Part shown: piece by piece, positions 46,413 through 55,946 of the stretch
How positions within the stretch are numbered: the first letter of the stretch is position 1
Layout: each line of letters opens with the position of its first letter
DNA from: Vogesella aquatica
GTDB taxonomy: Bacteria > Pseudomonadota > Gammaproteobacteria > Burkholderiales > Chromobacteriaceae
Length of the DNA stretch: 64,000 nt
NCBI RefSeq assembly: GCF_028548455.1
Contig: NZ_JAQQLF010000007.1
Location: 1-64,000, forward strand
Direction: 5' to 3'
The notes under the pieces: model-generated
What the model was told of the DNA's origin: nothing
The model's database searches: none
The model's input: only the letters and a program-made list of their open reading frames with translations
Translations under genes and position numbers: made by a program

Positions 46413-48095
46413 ATGGCGACCGATACCGTACCGATTGCCGAGCACGGCGTAGCCACCCTGCCAGAACAGGCATGGGAGCGTGCGCGTCGTCGTGCGGAGA
46501 TCATTGGGCCGCTGGCGCAGTCGGAGACGGTCGGGCATGAAGCGGCCGACGCGGCAGCCCAGGCACTGGGTTTGTCCCGGCGGCAGGTCTACGTCCTGAT
46601 CCGCCGTGCCCGGCAAGGTTCGGGACTGGTCACTGACTTGGCTCTTGGGCAGTCGAGCGGTGGCAAAGGTAAAGGCCGCTTGCCGGAGTCGGTCGAACGA
46701 ATCATCCGCGAGTTGCTCCAAAAGCGCTTCCTGACCAAGCAGAAGCGCAGCCTGGCGGCCTTCCACCGCGAAGTTGCGCGGACGTGCAAGCTGCAGAAGC
46801 TGCGGGTGCCGGCGCGCAACACGGTGGCGTTGCGGATCGCCAGCCTTGATCCACTCAAGACCACTCGCCTTCGGGAAGGCCAAGATGCGTCCCGCACCCT
46901 GCAAGGTGCCGGTGGTGTTCCGCCGCCAGTTTCCGCACCGCTGGAGCAGGTGCAGATCGACCACACAGTCATCGACCTGATCGTGGTGGACGAGCGCGAC
47001 CGGCAACCGATTGGCCGTCCGTACCTGACCCTCGCCATCGACGTGTTCACCCGCTGCGTGCTCGGCATTGTCGTCACGCTGGAAGCACCGTCTGCCGTTT
47101 CGGTTGGTCTGTGCCTCGCGCATGTCGCCTGCGACAAGCGCCCTTGGTTGGAAAGGTTGGACGTGGAAATGGTCTGGCCGATGAGCGGCAAGCCCGCGCT
47201 GCTCTACCTGGACAACGCGGCCGAATTCAAGAGCGAGGCGCTGCGCCGTGGCTGCGAGCAGCATGGCATCCGGTTGGACTATCGGCCTCTCGGGCAGCCG
47301 CACTATGGCGGCATCGTGGAACGGATCATCGGCACGGCGATGCAGATGATCCACGACGATCTACCGGGAACAACCTTCTCCAACCCGGACCAGCGCGGCG
47401 ACTACGATTCCGAAAATAAGGCCGCCCTGACGCTGCGCGAGCTGGAGCGCTGGCTCACATTGGCGGTCGGCACCTACCACGGCTCGGTGCACAACGGTCT
47501 GCTTCAGCCACCGGCGGCGCGCTGGGCCGAGGCCGTGGCGCGCGTCGGCGTGCCGACCGTCGTCACCCGCGCCACTGCCTTTCTGGTCGATTTCCTGCCC
47601 GTCCTCCGCCGCACCCTGACCCGCACTGGCTTCGTCATCGACCACATCCACTACTACGCCGATGCGCTCAAGCCGTGGATAGCTCGGCGCGACCGCCTGC
47701 CTGCGTTCCTGATCCGGCGCGACCCACGCGACATTAGCCGCATTTGGGTGCTGGAGCCGGAGGGGCAGCACTATCTGGAAATTCCATACCGTACCTTGTC
47801 GCACCCGGCTGTCACCCTCTGGGAGCAACGGCAGGCACTGGCGAAATTGCGGCAACAAGGGCGCGAACAGGTGGATGAGTCGGCGCTGTTCCGCATGATC
47901 GGGCAGATGCGCGAAATCGTGACCACTGCGCAGAAAGCCACGCGCAAGGCGCGGCGCGACGCGGATCGACGCCAGCATCTCAAGTCAACGGAACAACCTA
48001 TCAAAGCCACGCCACCAGCGGACACGGACATGGCAGACGCGCAGGCGGACAACCAGCCACCTGCCAAACCGTTCGACCAGATTGAGGAGTGGTAG
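46413..48095 (+). CDS. tniA: Transposase TniA (DDE type)
   Basis: The product is about 560 residues. It has an N-terminal HTH region (ALGLSRRQVYVLIRRARQGS), a DDE integrase core (QIDHTVIDLIVVDE, YLDNAAEFKSEALRRGCEQH, then HYGGIVERIIGTAM with the catalytic Glu) and a basic C-terminus. TniA works with TniB and TniQ to insert near res sites of plasmids. The ATG at 46413 follows GAGGTGAG, and the length matches TniA of Tn5053/Tn402. The gene appears intact. It overlaps nothing upstream and ends 2 bases before tniB. Confidence 0.95.
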   Translation: MATDTVPIAEHGVATLPEQAWERARRRAEIIGPLAQSETVGHEAADAAAQALGLSRRQVYVLIRRARQGSGLVTDLALGQSSGGKGKGRLPESVERIIRELLQKRFLTKQKRSLAAFHREVARTCKLQKLRVPARNTVALRIASLDPLKTTRLREGQDASRTLQGAGGVPPPVSAPLEQVQIDHTVIDLIVVDERDRQPIGRPYLTLAIDVFTRCVLGIVVTLEAPSAVSVGLCLAHVACDKRPWLERLDVEMVWPMSGKPALLYLDNAAEFKSEALRRGCEQHGIRLDYRPLGQPHYGGIVERIIGTAMQMIHDDLPGTTFSNPDQRGDYDSENKAALTLRELERWLTLAVGTYHGSVHNGLLQPPAARWAEAVARVGVPTVVTRATAFLVDFLPVLRRTLTRTGFVIDHIHYYADALKPWIARRDRLPAFLIRRDPRDISRIWVLEPEGQHYLEIPYRTLSHPAVTLWEQRQALAKLRQQGREQVDESALFRMIGQMREIVTTAQKATRKARRDADRRQHLKSTEQPIKATPPADTDMADAQADNQPPAKPFDQIEEW

Positions 48096-48097
48096 CC

Positions 48098-49006
48098 GTG
48101 GACGAATATCCCATCATCGACCTGTCCCACCTGCTGCCGGCGGCCCAGGGCCTGGCCCGTCTCCCGGCGGACGAGCGCATCCATCGCCTGCGCGCCGACC
48201 GCTGGATCGGCTATCCGCGAGCAGTCGAGGCGTTGAACCGGCTGGAAGCCCTGTATACGTGGCCAAACAAACAACGCATGCCCAACCTGCTGTTGGTCGG
48301 TCCAACCAACAACGGCAAGTCGATGATCGTCGAGAAGTTCCGCCGCGCCCACCCGGCCAGCTCCGACGCCGACCAGGAGCACATCCCGGTATTGGTCGTG
48401 CAGATGCCGTCCGAGCCGTCGGTGATCCGCTTCTACGTCGCGCTGCTTGCGGCGATGGGTGCACCATTGCGACCGCGCCCACGGCTGCCGGAAATAGAGC
48501 AACTGGCGCTGGTACTGCTGCGCAAGGTCGGCGTGCGCATGCTGGTGATCGACGAACTGCACAACGTCCTGGCCGGCAACAGCGTCAACCGCCGGGAATT
48601 CCTCAATCTCCTGCGCTTCCTCGGCAATGAACTGCGCATCCCACTGGTCGGGGTCGGCACGCGCGACGCCTACCTGGCCATCCGCTCCGATGACCAGTTG
48701 GAAAATCGCTTCGAGCCGATGATGCTGCCGGTATGGGAGGCCAATCACGATTGCTGCTCACTGCTGGCCAGTTTCGCCGCTTCGCTTCCACTGCGGCGAC
48801 CCTCGTCGATTGCCACGCTGGACATGGCCCGCTACCTGCTCACACGCAGCGAGGGCACCATAGGCGAACTGGCGCACTTGCTGATGGCGGCGGCCATCGT
48901 CGCCGTGGAGAGCGGAGAGGAAGCGATCAACCACCGCACGCTCAGCATGGCCGACTACACCGGCCCCAGCGAGCGGCGGCGGCAATTCGAGCGGGAACTG
49001 ATGTGA
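48098..49006 (+). CDS. tniB: Transposition helper ATPase TniB
   Basis: The product is 302 residues and belongs to the AAA+ family. It has Walker A (LLVGPTNNGKSMIVEKF, residues 65-81) and Walker B (RMLVIDELHNVLAG), followed by a sensor segment LVGVGTRDAYLAIRSDDQL. It corresponds to the MuB/TnsC class that selects target DNA. The start is a GTG at 48098 (MDEYPIIDL), as known relatives begin there. The stop overlaps the tniQ start (ATGTGA). Confidence 0.94.
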   Translation: MDEYPIIDLSHLLPAAQGLARLPADERIHRLRADRWIGYPRAVEALNRLEALYTWPNKQRMPNLLLVGPTNNGKSMIVEKFRRAHPASSDADQEHIPVLVVQMPSEPSVIRFYVALLAAMGAPLRPRPRLPEIEQLALVLLRKVGVRMLVIDELHNVLAGNSVNRREFLNLLRFLGNELRIPLVGVGTRDAYLAIRSDDQLENRFEPMMLPVWEANHDCCSLLASFAASLPLRRPSSIATLDMARYLLTRSEGTIGELAHLLMAAAIVAVESGEEAINHRTLSMADYTGPSERRRQFERELM

Positions 49007-50220
49007 AGCCAGCGCCACGCTGGCCACTGCATCCGGCCCCCAGAGAAGGCGAAGCCTTGTCTTCGTAGCTCAACCGCGTGGCCCTTTGCTATCACATGGA
49101 GGTGTCCGAGCTGCTGGAGCACGATCTTGGTCACGCTCAGGTTGATGACCTGGATACCGCGCCACCACTGGCGCTGTTGGCGATGCTCTCCCAGCGGAGC
49201 GGCATCGAGCCGGACCGGCTGCGTTGCATGAGTTTCGCCGGCTGGGTGCCTTGGCTACTGGACAGCCTTGATGATCAGATTCCAGACGCATTGGAAACCT
49301 ATGCGTTCCAGCTCTCGGTGCTGCTGCCGAAACTCCGCCGTAGGACGCGATCCATCACGAGCTGGCGTGCCTGGCTGCCCAGCCAGCCGATACATCGCGC
49401 CTGTCCGCTCTGTCTGAACGACCCGGCAAACCACGCCGTACTGCTTGCATGGAAGCTGCCCCTGATGCTGAGCTGCCCGCTGCATGGCTGCTGGCTGGAA
49501 TCCTATTCGGGCGTGCCTGGGCGGTTTCTCGGCTGGGAGAACGCCGACACTGCGTCGCGCACCGCCAGCGACGCGATTGCAGTGATGGACCGGCGTACCT
49601 GGCAGGCACTGACGACCGGCCATGTGGAACTGCCGCGCCGACGCATCCACGCTGGTTTGTGGTTTCGACTGCTACGCACGCTGCTCGATGAGCTGAACAC
49701 CCCGCTTTCGGCGTGCGGAACCTACGCGGGGTATCTTCGCCAAGTCTGGCAAGGCTGCGGGCATCCGCTGCGTGCTGGGCAAAGTCTGTGGCGACCGTAT
49801 GAAACCCTGAACCCGGCAATACGGTTGCAGATGCTGGAGGCAGCGGCAACGGCAATCAGCTTGATCGAGGTGAGGGATATCAGCCCGCCAGGCGAGCATG
49901 CAAAGCTGTTCTGGTCCGAGCCCCAAACCGGGTTCACCAGTGGTCTGCCGGCGAAAGCGCCGAAGCCCGAACCCGTCAATCACTGGCAACGGGCGGTCCA
50001 AGCTATCAGTGAGGCGATCATTGAAGCGCGGCACGACCCCGAGACGGCACGCTCGCTGTTCGCGTTGGCTTCCTATGGTCGGCGCGATCCCGCTTCCCTG
50101 GAACAGTTGCGCACCACCTTTGCAAAGGAAGGCATCCCCCCGGAATTTTTGTCACATTACGAGCCTAATGGGCCCTTTGCATGTCTTAGACAGAGTGACG
50201 GGTTAAGTGACAACTTTTGA
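49003..50220 (+). pseudogene. tniQ: tniQ, interrupted by an amber codon at codon 22
   Basis: From GTG 49003 the frame reads KPAPRWPLHPAPREGEALSS, then TAG (49066-49068) where family members have Trp, then LNRVALCYHMEVSELLEHDL and a full TniQ protein with zinc-ligand cysteines (HRACPLCLND, LSCPLHGCW). The rest is intact to codon 405. Restart at a GTG (49078) or ATG (49096) could give a protein missing about 25-31 residues of the conserved N-terminus. TniQ is needed for transposition in Tn5053/Tn402, so the element may now be unable to move or may depend on a helper. Confidence 0.88.
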
Positions 50221-50243
50221 CGGTTAGAACTTTCCGGCGCATA

Positions 50244-50273
50244 CTGTCACATAATCGAACGTATATGTGACAG
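50244..50273. promoter_or_regulatory. Resolution (res) subsite and probable tniR operator
   Basis: CTGTCACATA and TATGTGACAG form a perfect 10-bp inverted repeat with a 10-base spacer, directly upstream of the resolvase gene. Its location and dyad symmetry match a serine-resolvase binding site. Confidence 0.75.
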
Positions 50274-50280
50274 GTGCAAA

Positions 50281-50895
50281 ATGTTGATCGGCTACATGCG
50301 GGTATCGAAAGCGGACGGCTCTCAAGCGACCGATTTGCAGCGCGACGCGCTGATTGCTGCCGGCGTCGATCCGGCACATCTCTACGAGGATCAAGCGTCC
50401 GGGAAGCGCGAGGATCGGCCCGGTTTGGCAAGCTGTCTGAAAGCGCTACGCGATGGCGATACGCTGGTGGTGTGGAAGCTGGATCGGCTCGGCCGCGACC
50501 TGCGGCATCTGATCAACACCGTACATGACCTGACTGGACATGGCATCGGCCTCAAGGTGCTGACCGGCCACGGCGCGGCCATCGACACCACGACCGCCGC
50601 CGGCAAACTGGTCTTTGGCATTTTCGCTGCGCTGGCCGAGTTCGAGCGCGAGCTGATCGCCGAACGCACAGTTGCCGGTTTAGCGTCGGCACGGGCACGC
50701 GGACGGAAAGGCGGGCGGCCGTTCAAGATGACGGCGGCCAAGCTGCGCTTGGCCATGGCGGCTATGGGGCAACCGGAAACCAAGGTCAGCGATTTGTGCC
50801 AGGAACTCGGGATTACCCGGCAGACCTTGTATCGGCATATTTCACCCTCCGGTCAGTTGCGTTCCGACGGAACGAAGTTGCTCAGTAAGGCTTGA
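50281..50895 (+). CDS. tniR: Serine resolvase TniR (TniC)
   Basis: The product is 204 residues. It has an N-terminal catalytic domain with MLIGYMRVSKADGSQATDLQ (nucleophile Ser), YEDQASGKREDRPGL, and VVWKLDRLGRDLRHLINTVH. A C-terminal HTH (TKVSDLCQELGITRQTLYRH) follows. It resolves cointegrates at the adjacent res site. It is intact. Its last 14 bases overlap the end of the convergent cargo gene for the outer-membrane channel, so the cargo was joined very close to the resolvase. Confidence 0.94.
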   Translation: MLIGYMRVSKADGSQATDLQRDALIAAGVDPAHLYEDQASGKREDRPGLASCLKALRDGDTLVVWKLDRLGRDLRHLINTVHDLTGHGIGLKVLTGHGAAIDTTTAAGKLVFGIFAALAEFERELIAERTVAGLASARARGRKGGRPFKMTAAKLRLAMAAMGQPETKVSDLCQELGITRQTLYRHISPSGQLRSDGTKLLSKA

Positions 50896-52393
50896 CCTTC
50901 ATTCCATCATAACCACCACCCATCGCCTGAAATAGAGCGGCACTATCGGCAAGTCGTTGCGCCTGCGCTGCGACCAAGGCAATGCTATTTTGTTGAGCCT
51001 GCTGCCTTGCAATCAGCAATTGCGTGTAGCTGGCTGCGCCAAGCGCATACTGACGCCCCGTGGATTCAAGGGAAGACTGTGCAGTTGAGTCTGCAAACGC
51101 GAGTGAACTCAATGCCTGTGCATCGTGCTCCAGTGCGCTCAATGTGTCCGCCACGTTGCGCAGAGCGTCGAGCACAACGCCCTGATAATTTTCCGCTGCG
51201 GCATCCAATGCCGCCAGCGATGCCCGTTTTTCTGCGGGTAGTCCCGGATTGAATAGTGGCTGGGTCAACTGCCCCAGCACACTCCAAACAGCAGAGTTGC
51301 CGCCAAAAAGAGCCCCGGTTGTGAGTGCTTGTGAGCCAAGGTTTGCACTGAGGTTGATTTGTGGATACAGCTTGGCGATCGCCACCCCATATTCGGCATT
51401 CGCCGCGTGAAGCAATGCTTCTGCCGCCTGAATATCAGGCCGTCTGCGCACCAGATCAGAAGGCATCACAAGAGGCAATTCGGTGGGCAGTTTGAACTCG
51501 GCCAAAGTGAAATCCGGCACCTTCGCGTCACCAGGGGCCTGGCCGGAAAGCGTAGCCAGAAGATGCTCACTTTGTTGCAGTTGCTTGAGCAACAGGGGTA
51601 GTCCAGAACGAGTCTGTTCGGTCTGCGTTTGCTGTGCAAGCAGTTCGTCCGGTGCTGCTTGACCAAAACGCACCCGCTCGCGGGTGACATTGATCTGCTC
51701 GTCCTGTGCTTCGACCATCGCTTTGGTGGCCGCAAGCTGACCCGCGAGTTTTGCTCGGACAATGGCGGTGGTGGTGATATTTGCCGCAAGGGTCAGTTGC
51801 GCGCCCGCCAGTTCATGGCTCCGGTAGTCCACACGAGCGGCCAGCGCTTCCAGCGCACGACGATTCCCTCCGGCCAAGTCGAGGCGGTAATTTACGCCAA
51901 CACTGGTGTTGTAAAGACTGAACTCACGTGCCTCGCCGGCCAATCCGAGACCGCTGGAGCTCATGCGTTGGCGTTGCGCACCGATACTCGCATCGACTTG
52001 GGGGTAGCGCGTTGATCCCGCTTGCGCAGCATGAAGCTCCTGCGCCTGCCGCAGTGTCGATTTTGCGGAGGCTAACGTGGGACTGTTTTGTAAAGCCAAT
52101 GCAATCAGTGCATCGAGTCTGTATGACCCCAGGCTGTGCCACCATTCCGAACTGACCTCCCGACCGACCCGGAGGGTTTGCACTTCCCCCAAGGGGATTG
52201 TGGACAAGGCGGTTTGCGCTGGCATGGTGGCAACGGTGTATTTGGATGTAGTCGGCGCTTCGGGGCGTTTGAAGTCAGGCCCGACCGCACAACCAGCCAA
52301 CAAACCAACAAGTGCGAGAGATGTCAGGGCTCTGGCTGGACTTTGACTGGGTTTCGTGCATTGGCCCGTGCAAGTCAGGTCATCGGTTTTCAT
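50882..52393 (-). CDS. Outer-membrane efflux lipoprotein (NodT/OprM family)
   Basis: The product is 503 residues. It has a lipoprotein signal peptide with lipobox LLAGC (Cys about residue 35), GPDFKRPEAPTT after it, and two OEP repeats with long alpha-helical barrels (for example SPTLASAKSTLRQAQELHAA, and later DALRNVADTLSALEHDAQAL). It belongs to the RND/MacAB-type TolC-like channel family. It is the last gene of the cargo operon and overlaps the cytochrome c'-like gene by 14 bases. With the adaptor, permease and ATPase it would complete a tripartite exporter across both membranes. Confidence 0.92.
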   Translation of the reverse strand: MKTDDLTCTGQCTKPSQSPARALTSLALVGLLAGCAVGPDFKRPEAPTTSKYTVATMPAQTALSTIPLGEVQTLRVGREVSSEWWHSLGSYRLDALIALALQNSPTLASAKSTLRQAQELHAAQAGSTRYPQVDASIGAQRQRMSSSGLGLAGEAREFSLYNTSVGVNYRLDLAGGNRRALEALAARVDYRSHELAGAQLTLAANITTTAIVRAKLAGQLAATKAMVEAQDEQINVTRERVRFGQAAPDELLAQQTQTEQTRSGLPLLLKQLQQSEHLLATLSGQAPGDAKVPDFTLAEFKLPTELPLVMPSDLVRRRPDIQAAEALLHAANAEYGVAIAKLYPQINLSANLGSQALTTGALFGGNSAVWSVLGQLTQPLFNPGLPAEKRASLAALDAAAENYQGVVLDALRNVADTLSALEHDAQALSSLAFADSTAQSSLESTGRQYALGAASYTQLLIARQQAQQNSIALVAAQAQRLADSAALFQAMGGGYDGMKVKPY

Positions 52394-52838
52394 AGAAATG
52401 CTCCAGGAACGGCTTACGGAAGCTCTGATGACAAATGAGACAGCTTTGTTGCACCTTCGAAAAAGCAGAGATAACGGCTAGACCATCACCACGCTTGGCT
52501 GCGTCGCCCATAGCTGTAGCAGATTCGTGCGTCTGCCCATCGTGGCTGCGAAACTTCCCAGCATCGGTTCCGAGCCAAGCAAGAATGCGCATTTTTTCCG
52601 CGACGGGAGGCTCTGCGTGGTTGGCAATCTTCGGCGCCAACTCGGCAACCACCGCCCACTCTTCCTTGGAAATTGCGCCTGTAATGGCTTGCATGTCGCG
52701 GCCTAATTTGTCCATCACACCACGTAGCGCCATCGGCTTTGCGGATTCTGCCTGCGCGCCAGCAGGGTTGACTGATATGGTCATCACCGTGAAAAGCACG
52801 GTGGCAATGACCAGGAACGGTTTTTTAGTGCTGTTCAT
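52380..52838 (-). CDS. Periplasmic cytochrome c'-like protein in the efflux operon
   Basis: The product is 152 residues. A signal peptide (KKPFLVIATVLFTVMTISVN) ends near AQA. A four-helix-type body follows, and a C-terminal haem-binding CLICHQSF (CxxCH, about residue 136) sits in the position typical of cytochromes c'. Cytochromes c' bind NO or act in electron transfer and stress tolerance. It is placed between the ABC ATPase and channel genes, and its frame overlaps the channel by 14 bases, so it is a true operon member. The start at 52838 follows AAGAGG; an earlier in-frame start is unlikely. Confidence 0.82.
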   Translation of the reverse strand: MNSTKKPFLVIATVLFTVMTISVNPAGAQAESAKPMALRGVMDKLGRDMQAITGAISKEEWAVVAELAPKIANHAEPPVAEKMRILAWLGTDAGKFRSHDGQTHESATAMGDAAKRGDGLAVISAFSKVQQSCLICHQSFRKPFLEHFYENR

Positions 52839-52882
52839 GAGACCTCTTCTTTTCTCAGCGACATCGATAACGAGTGGTGCAG

Positions 52883-53593
52883 TCATTCAAAACTGCGCCC
52901 TTCACCCGCTTCCTCGTGAGTGACGCCATCGCGGATGTGGTAAATGCGCTTGAACGTCGGGATGATTTTTTCGTCGTGCGTGACGACGATGACGGCGGTT
53001 TCAAAACGCCGAGCCATGTCGTTGAGGATGCGGATGACAGACATCGCACGCACCGAATCCAGCGGTGCTGTTGGTTCATCAGCCAGGATCACTGGTGGTC
53101 GATTGACCAAGCCGCGAGCAATAGCCACGCGTTGCTGTTCTCCGCCTGAGAGTTGTGACGGCATGGCCCTGGCGCGGTGCTGCACATCCAGCGCGGTGAG
53201 CAGTTCGAGCGCGCGTTTTCGCGCATCGTCATTGCCGACACCCGCGAGCATCGGCAAGAGCGCCACGTTATCGGTGACATCGAGAAACGGGATCAGGTAC
53301 GGCGCTTGAAACACGAAACCGATCTTGTCGCGGCGCAAAGCCCGCAGGTCGCGCACTTTCCATTCATCGTCGAAAATCACCTCGTTTCCCAGCACCATGC
53401 GACCGGCGGTGGGGTCAATCACGGCTCCCAGGCACTTGAGCAACGTGCTCTTGCCGGAACCGGATGGGCCGATCAGACCAACCACCTCGCCCGGCGCAAC
53501 CTGCATGTTCACGTTCTTCAAGGCGAGAACCGCAGTGTCTCCCTCTCCGTAACGCTTGCTCAAGCCTTCGATGTGAATGCCTTTTGCCGTCAT
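52883..53593 (-). CDS. ABC transporter ATP-binding protein (MacB/LolD/DevA type)
   Basis: The product is about 236 residues. Walker A is GPSGSGKSTLL, the Q-loop lies in FVFQAPYLIPF, the signature is QLSGGEQQRVAIARGLV and Walker B is PPVILADEPTAPLDS, then the H-loop VVTHDEK. It resembles ATPases that power FtsX-like permeases. The start at 53593 follows GGAGGC and lies 2 bases past the permease stop. It works with the permease at 53596 and the HlyD adaptor. Confidence 0.93.
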   Translation of the reverse strand: MTAKGIHIEGLSKRYGEGDTAVLALKNVNMQVAPGEVVGLIGPSGSGKSTLLKCLGAVIDPTAGRMVLGNEVIFDDEWKVRDLRALRRDKIGFVFQAPYLIPFLDVTDNVALLPMLAGVGNDDARKRALELLTALDVQHRARAMPSQLSGGEQQRVAIARGLVNRPPVILADEPTAPLDSVRAMSVIRILNDMARRFETAVIVVTHDEKIIPTFKRIYHIRDGVTHEEAGEGRSFE

Positions 53594-53595
53594 GT

Positions 53596-54798
53596 TCAGC
53601 CTCCAATCGCTTCGGCCGGATCGACCTTCAGCGCCATACGGATGGCGACAACGCTGGCCAGCACACAAATAACCATCACCGCGAAGAAACCCAAGATTGA
53701 ATCAATGGGCATCAGCAATACGTATTTGGGAAACAAGGGTGCAGCGAAGGTAGCCGTGATCTTGCCAACGACAAAACCGATGACCCCAAGTACCAACGCC
53801 TGCTGCAAGATCATTCCCGAAATCGTGCGGTTGCGTGTGCCGATGAGCTTGAGCACTGCGATTTCGCGAATTTTGTCCATCGTCAGGGTGTAGATGATGA
53901 ACGCCACGATGGCGGCGCTGACCACAGCCAGAATCACCAGGAACATGGCGATTTGCTTGGCGGATGTGGCAATGAGTTTTCCCACTAAAATCTCTTCCAT
54001 CTGCGCGCGGTCATAAACCGTGAGCCGTTTCCAGCGCCGTATCGGTTCAGCCACCTCCTGCGGGGAGTATTCAGATTGGATACGCACCAGCACCGCATTT
54101 ACCGAGTTGTTACTGGTTTGTGAGGCAATCACAGCATCGAGCAGACCAGGCACGCCGGGGCGGTTAAAGGCCGGATTGGCTTCGGTGCGGCGACGCTGCA
54201 TCAGAATGGCGTCGTTGTCTTTGAGGAATTGCGCTTCTTGCGCATCCTTGAGTGGGATGAACACCATTGGGTCGCCACTGGAGGACACCATGCGGCGGGT
54301 CAGGCCAACTACTGTGTAATGGTTGCGGCGAATTTTCACCTCATCGCCCAGCCGAAACCCGGTGGCGATGTCCGCGACCGCCTCATAGTGGCCACGTGTA
54401 ATCTGGCGCCCCGCGACCAATTGAGGTGGCCAACCCGATGTTCCCGGTTCGCCTGCCGCAATGCCCACGACCATGGCGCGCACATCCTTTTCACCTCTTC
54501 CGACCTGCATGGTCAGGTAGGTCACATTGGCGGCCTCTGCGACGCCCGGCAGGGTGCGGATGCTGCGCCACAGGTCATCAGGGATGCTGGAAGACTCGGC
54601 ATAAGGGCCCAGGGTATCTTTCTGTACCACCCACAAGTTGGCACCACTGTTGTCCAGCAACACCTTACCGTCATCGACCATGCCGCGATACACACCCGCC
54701 ATGGTCAGCGTGACGCCAATCAACAGGCCCAGGCCGATGCCCGTAAAGATGAATTTCCCCCAGGCATGAAGGATGTCACGTCCGGCCAGGCTTATCAC
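53596..54798 (-). CDS. FtsX-like ABC permease (MacB/DevC type)
   Basis: The product is 400 residues. One N-terminal membrane segment (FIFTGIGLGLLIGVTLTMAG) is followed by a periplasmic domain of about 220 residues, then three membrane segments (around 280-310, 330-355 and 365-390) with EIAVLKLIGTRNRTISGMIL between them, the FtsX core. Family members export macrolides, peptides, lipoproteins or glycolipids rather than small ions. It is coupled to the HlyD gene by a 4-base overlap. Confidence 0.9.
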   Translation of the reverse strand: MISLAGRDILHAWGKFIFTGIGLGLLIGVTLTMAGVYRGMVDDGKVLLDNSGANLWVVQKDTLGPYAESSSIPDDLWRSIRTLPGVAEAANVTYLTMQVGRGEKDVRAMVVGIAAGEPGTSGWPPQLVAGRQITRGHYEAVADIATGFRLGDEVKIRRNHYTVVGLTRRMVSSSGDPMVFIPLKDAQEAQFLKDNDAILMQRRRTEANPAFNRPGVPGLLDAVIASQTSNNSVNAVLVRIQSEYSPQEVAEPIRRWKRLTVYDRAQMEEILVGKLIATSAKQIAMFLVILAVVSAAIVAFIIYTLTMDKIREIAVLKLIGTRNRTISGMILQQALVLGVIGFVVGKITATFAAPLFPKYVLLMPIDSILGFFAVMVICVLASVVAIRMALKVDPAEAIGG

Positions 54799-55946
54799 GG
54801 TGAGACTCCTGGCAGACGATCGACGATGTTAATCCGACTCTTGGCGCTGAGTGTCTTTTCGCTGTAGAGCACGATCTGGTCGCCAACGCTCAAGCCCTCG
54901 AGCACCTGAACCAGGCCATCAAGACTGGAGCGGCCCAGCACGACCGGAGTGAAAGTCAAACCTCCTTCAACCAGCTTCCATACACCGCGTTTTCCATCGA
55001 CTGTCCGAATTGCGGCATTGGAGATGGTCGGCGCGGCAGGCAATTCGCCCAGTTGCACAGTCACCTCCGCCAACTCACCCAATGGTGGAAGAGGTACTGG
55101 AGGCGCGTTGAAAACGATTTTTGCCAGGGTTTCCTCAGTCACGGCATCGGCACGAGGCTCGATTCGCAATACGTGTCCCGCCACTGCCTGAGATCGCCGT
55201 GATCTCAGAACAATCTTGGCTGGAAGCCCTATAGCCAGTCCCTCGGCACTGATTTGATCAAAGCGTGTATCAACCCACAGGCTTGCGGTGTCAATTACTT
55301 CGATTACCGCTTGCCCCGCCACCACCGTGGTGCCAGGGTCTGCATCGCGTGCTGCGACCAGTCCGGCAACCGGTGCCACCAACCGCAAGTTTCCGCGTTG
55401 AGCGCGGAGCGCTTCCAACTCTGCGCGCAGACGCGCGATATCTTCTCGCGAGGCGACCAATGCCGCGCTCGCCACAGCCAGTTCTTGCCGTTTGGTGACT
55501 ACCGTTTCTTCGCTGGTGCCACGCACCGATAAAAGCTGCTCATAGCGTGTGGCCTGTGTCTGCGCGAAAGTTTCTTTGGCCGCAGCCTGTCGAAGTGCAG
55601 CTTCGGAACTCTTGATTGCAGCCTGCTGAGCGCTAACGCGATCGTCCAGGTCCACCGCATCCATTTCACCGAGCACTTGCCCTGCCTTAACGATATCGCC
55701 GACATGCACATCCAACCGCTTGACGCGCCCGGCAACGGTGGGGCCGATTTTGTAAGTAAAGCGCGCTTGTACTGTCCCTATACCAGCTAATGCTGGGGCA
55801 ACGGAGCGGGACTCTACCGTGCTGACAGTAGCTGCAATAGGAGCCAATGGCCCTGAACGCAAAGCAACATAGATGAAAAGTAGTAGAAGCGGAATGATGA
55901 TTACGACAAGTGCCAGTGTGCGGCGTTGTAAGGGTGGAAATTTCAT
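54795..55946 (-). CDS. HlyD-family periplasmic adaptor protein
   Basis: The product is 383 residues. One N-terminal membrane segment (LALVVIIIPLLLLFIYVAL) is followed by a lipoyl/barrel-sandwich half (TYKIGPTVAGRVKRLDVHVG), a coiled-coil hairpin (about 115-190), the second lipoyl half (NLRLVAPVAGLVAARDADPG) and beta-barrel/membrane-proximal domains. It bridges the permease to the outer-membrane channel. Its start overlaps the tetR stop and its end overlaps the permease start. Confidence 0.92.
   Translation of the reverse strand: MKFPPLQRRTLALVVIIIPLLLLFIYVALRSGPLAPIAATVSTVESRSVAPALAGIGTVQARFTYKIGPTVAGRVKRLDVHVGDIVKAGQVLGEMDAVDLDDRVSAQQAAIKSSEAALRQAAAKETFAQTQATRYEQLLSVRGTSEETVVTKRQELAVASAALVASREDIARLRAELEALRAQRGNLRLVAPVAGLVAARDADPGTTVVAGQAVIEVIDTASLWVDTRFDQISAEGLAIGLPAKIVLRSRRSQAVAGHVLRIEPRADAVTEETLAKIVFNAPPVPLPPLGELAEVTVQLGELPAAPTISNAAIRTVDGKRGVWKLVEGGLTFTPVVLGRSSLDGLVQVLEGLSVGDQIVLYSEKTLSAKSRINIVDRLPGVSP

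Noticed and set aside
46035..47354. Long minus-strand frame running from IS3 orfB into the transposon
   Set aside because: Only its last part (to 46271) is the real orfB; the rest is antisense to tniA and arose by chance when the transposon inserted.
41125..49068. General amber (TAG) recoding in this organism
   Set aside because: Several resident genes, such as both radical SAM genes and the giant glycosyltransferase, end at TAG in the expected place, so TAG works as a stop. The three Trp-to-TAG changes are confined to mobile genes.
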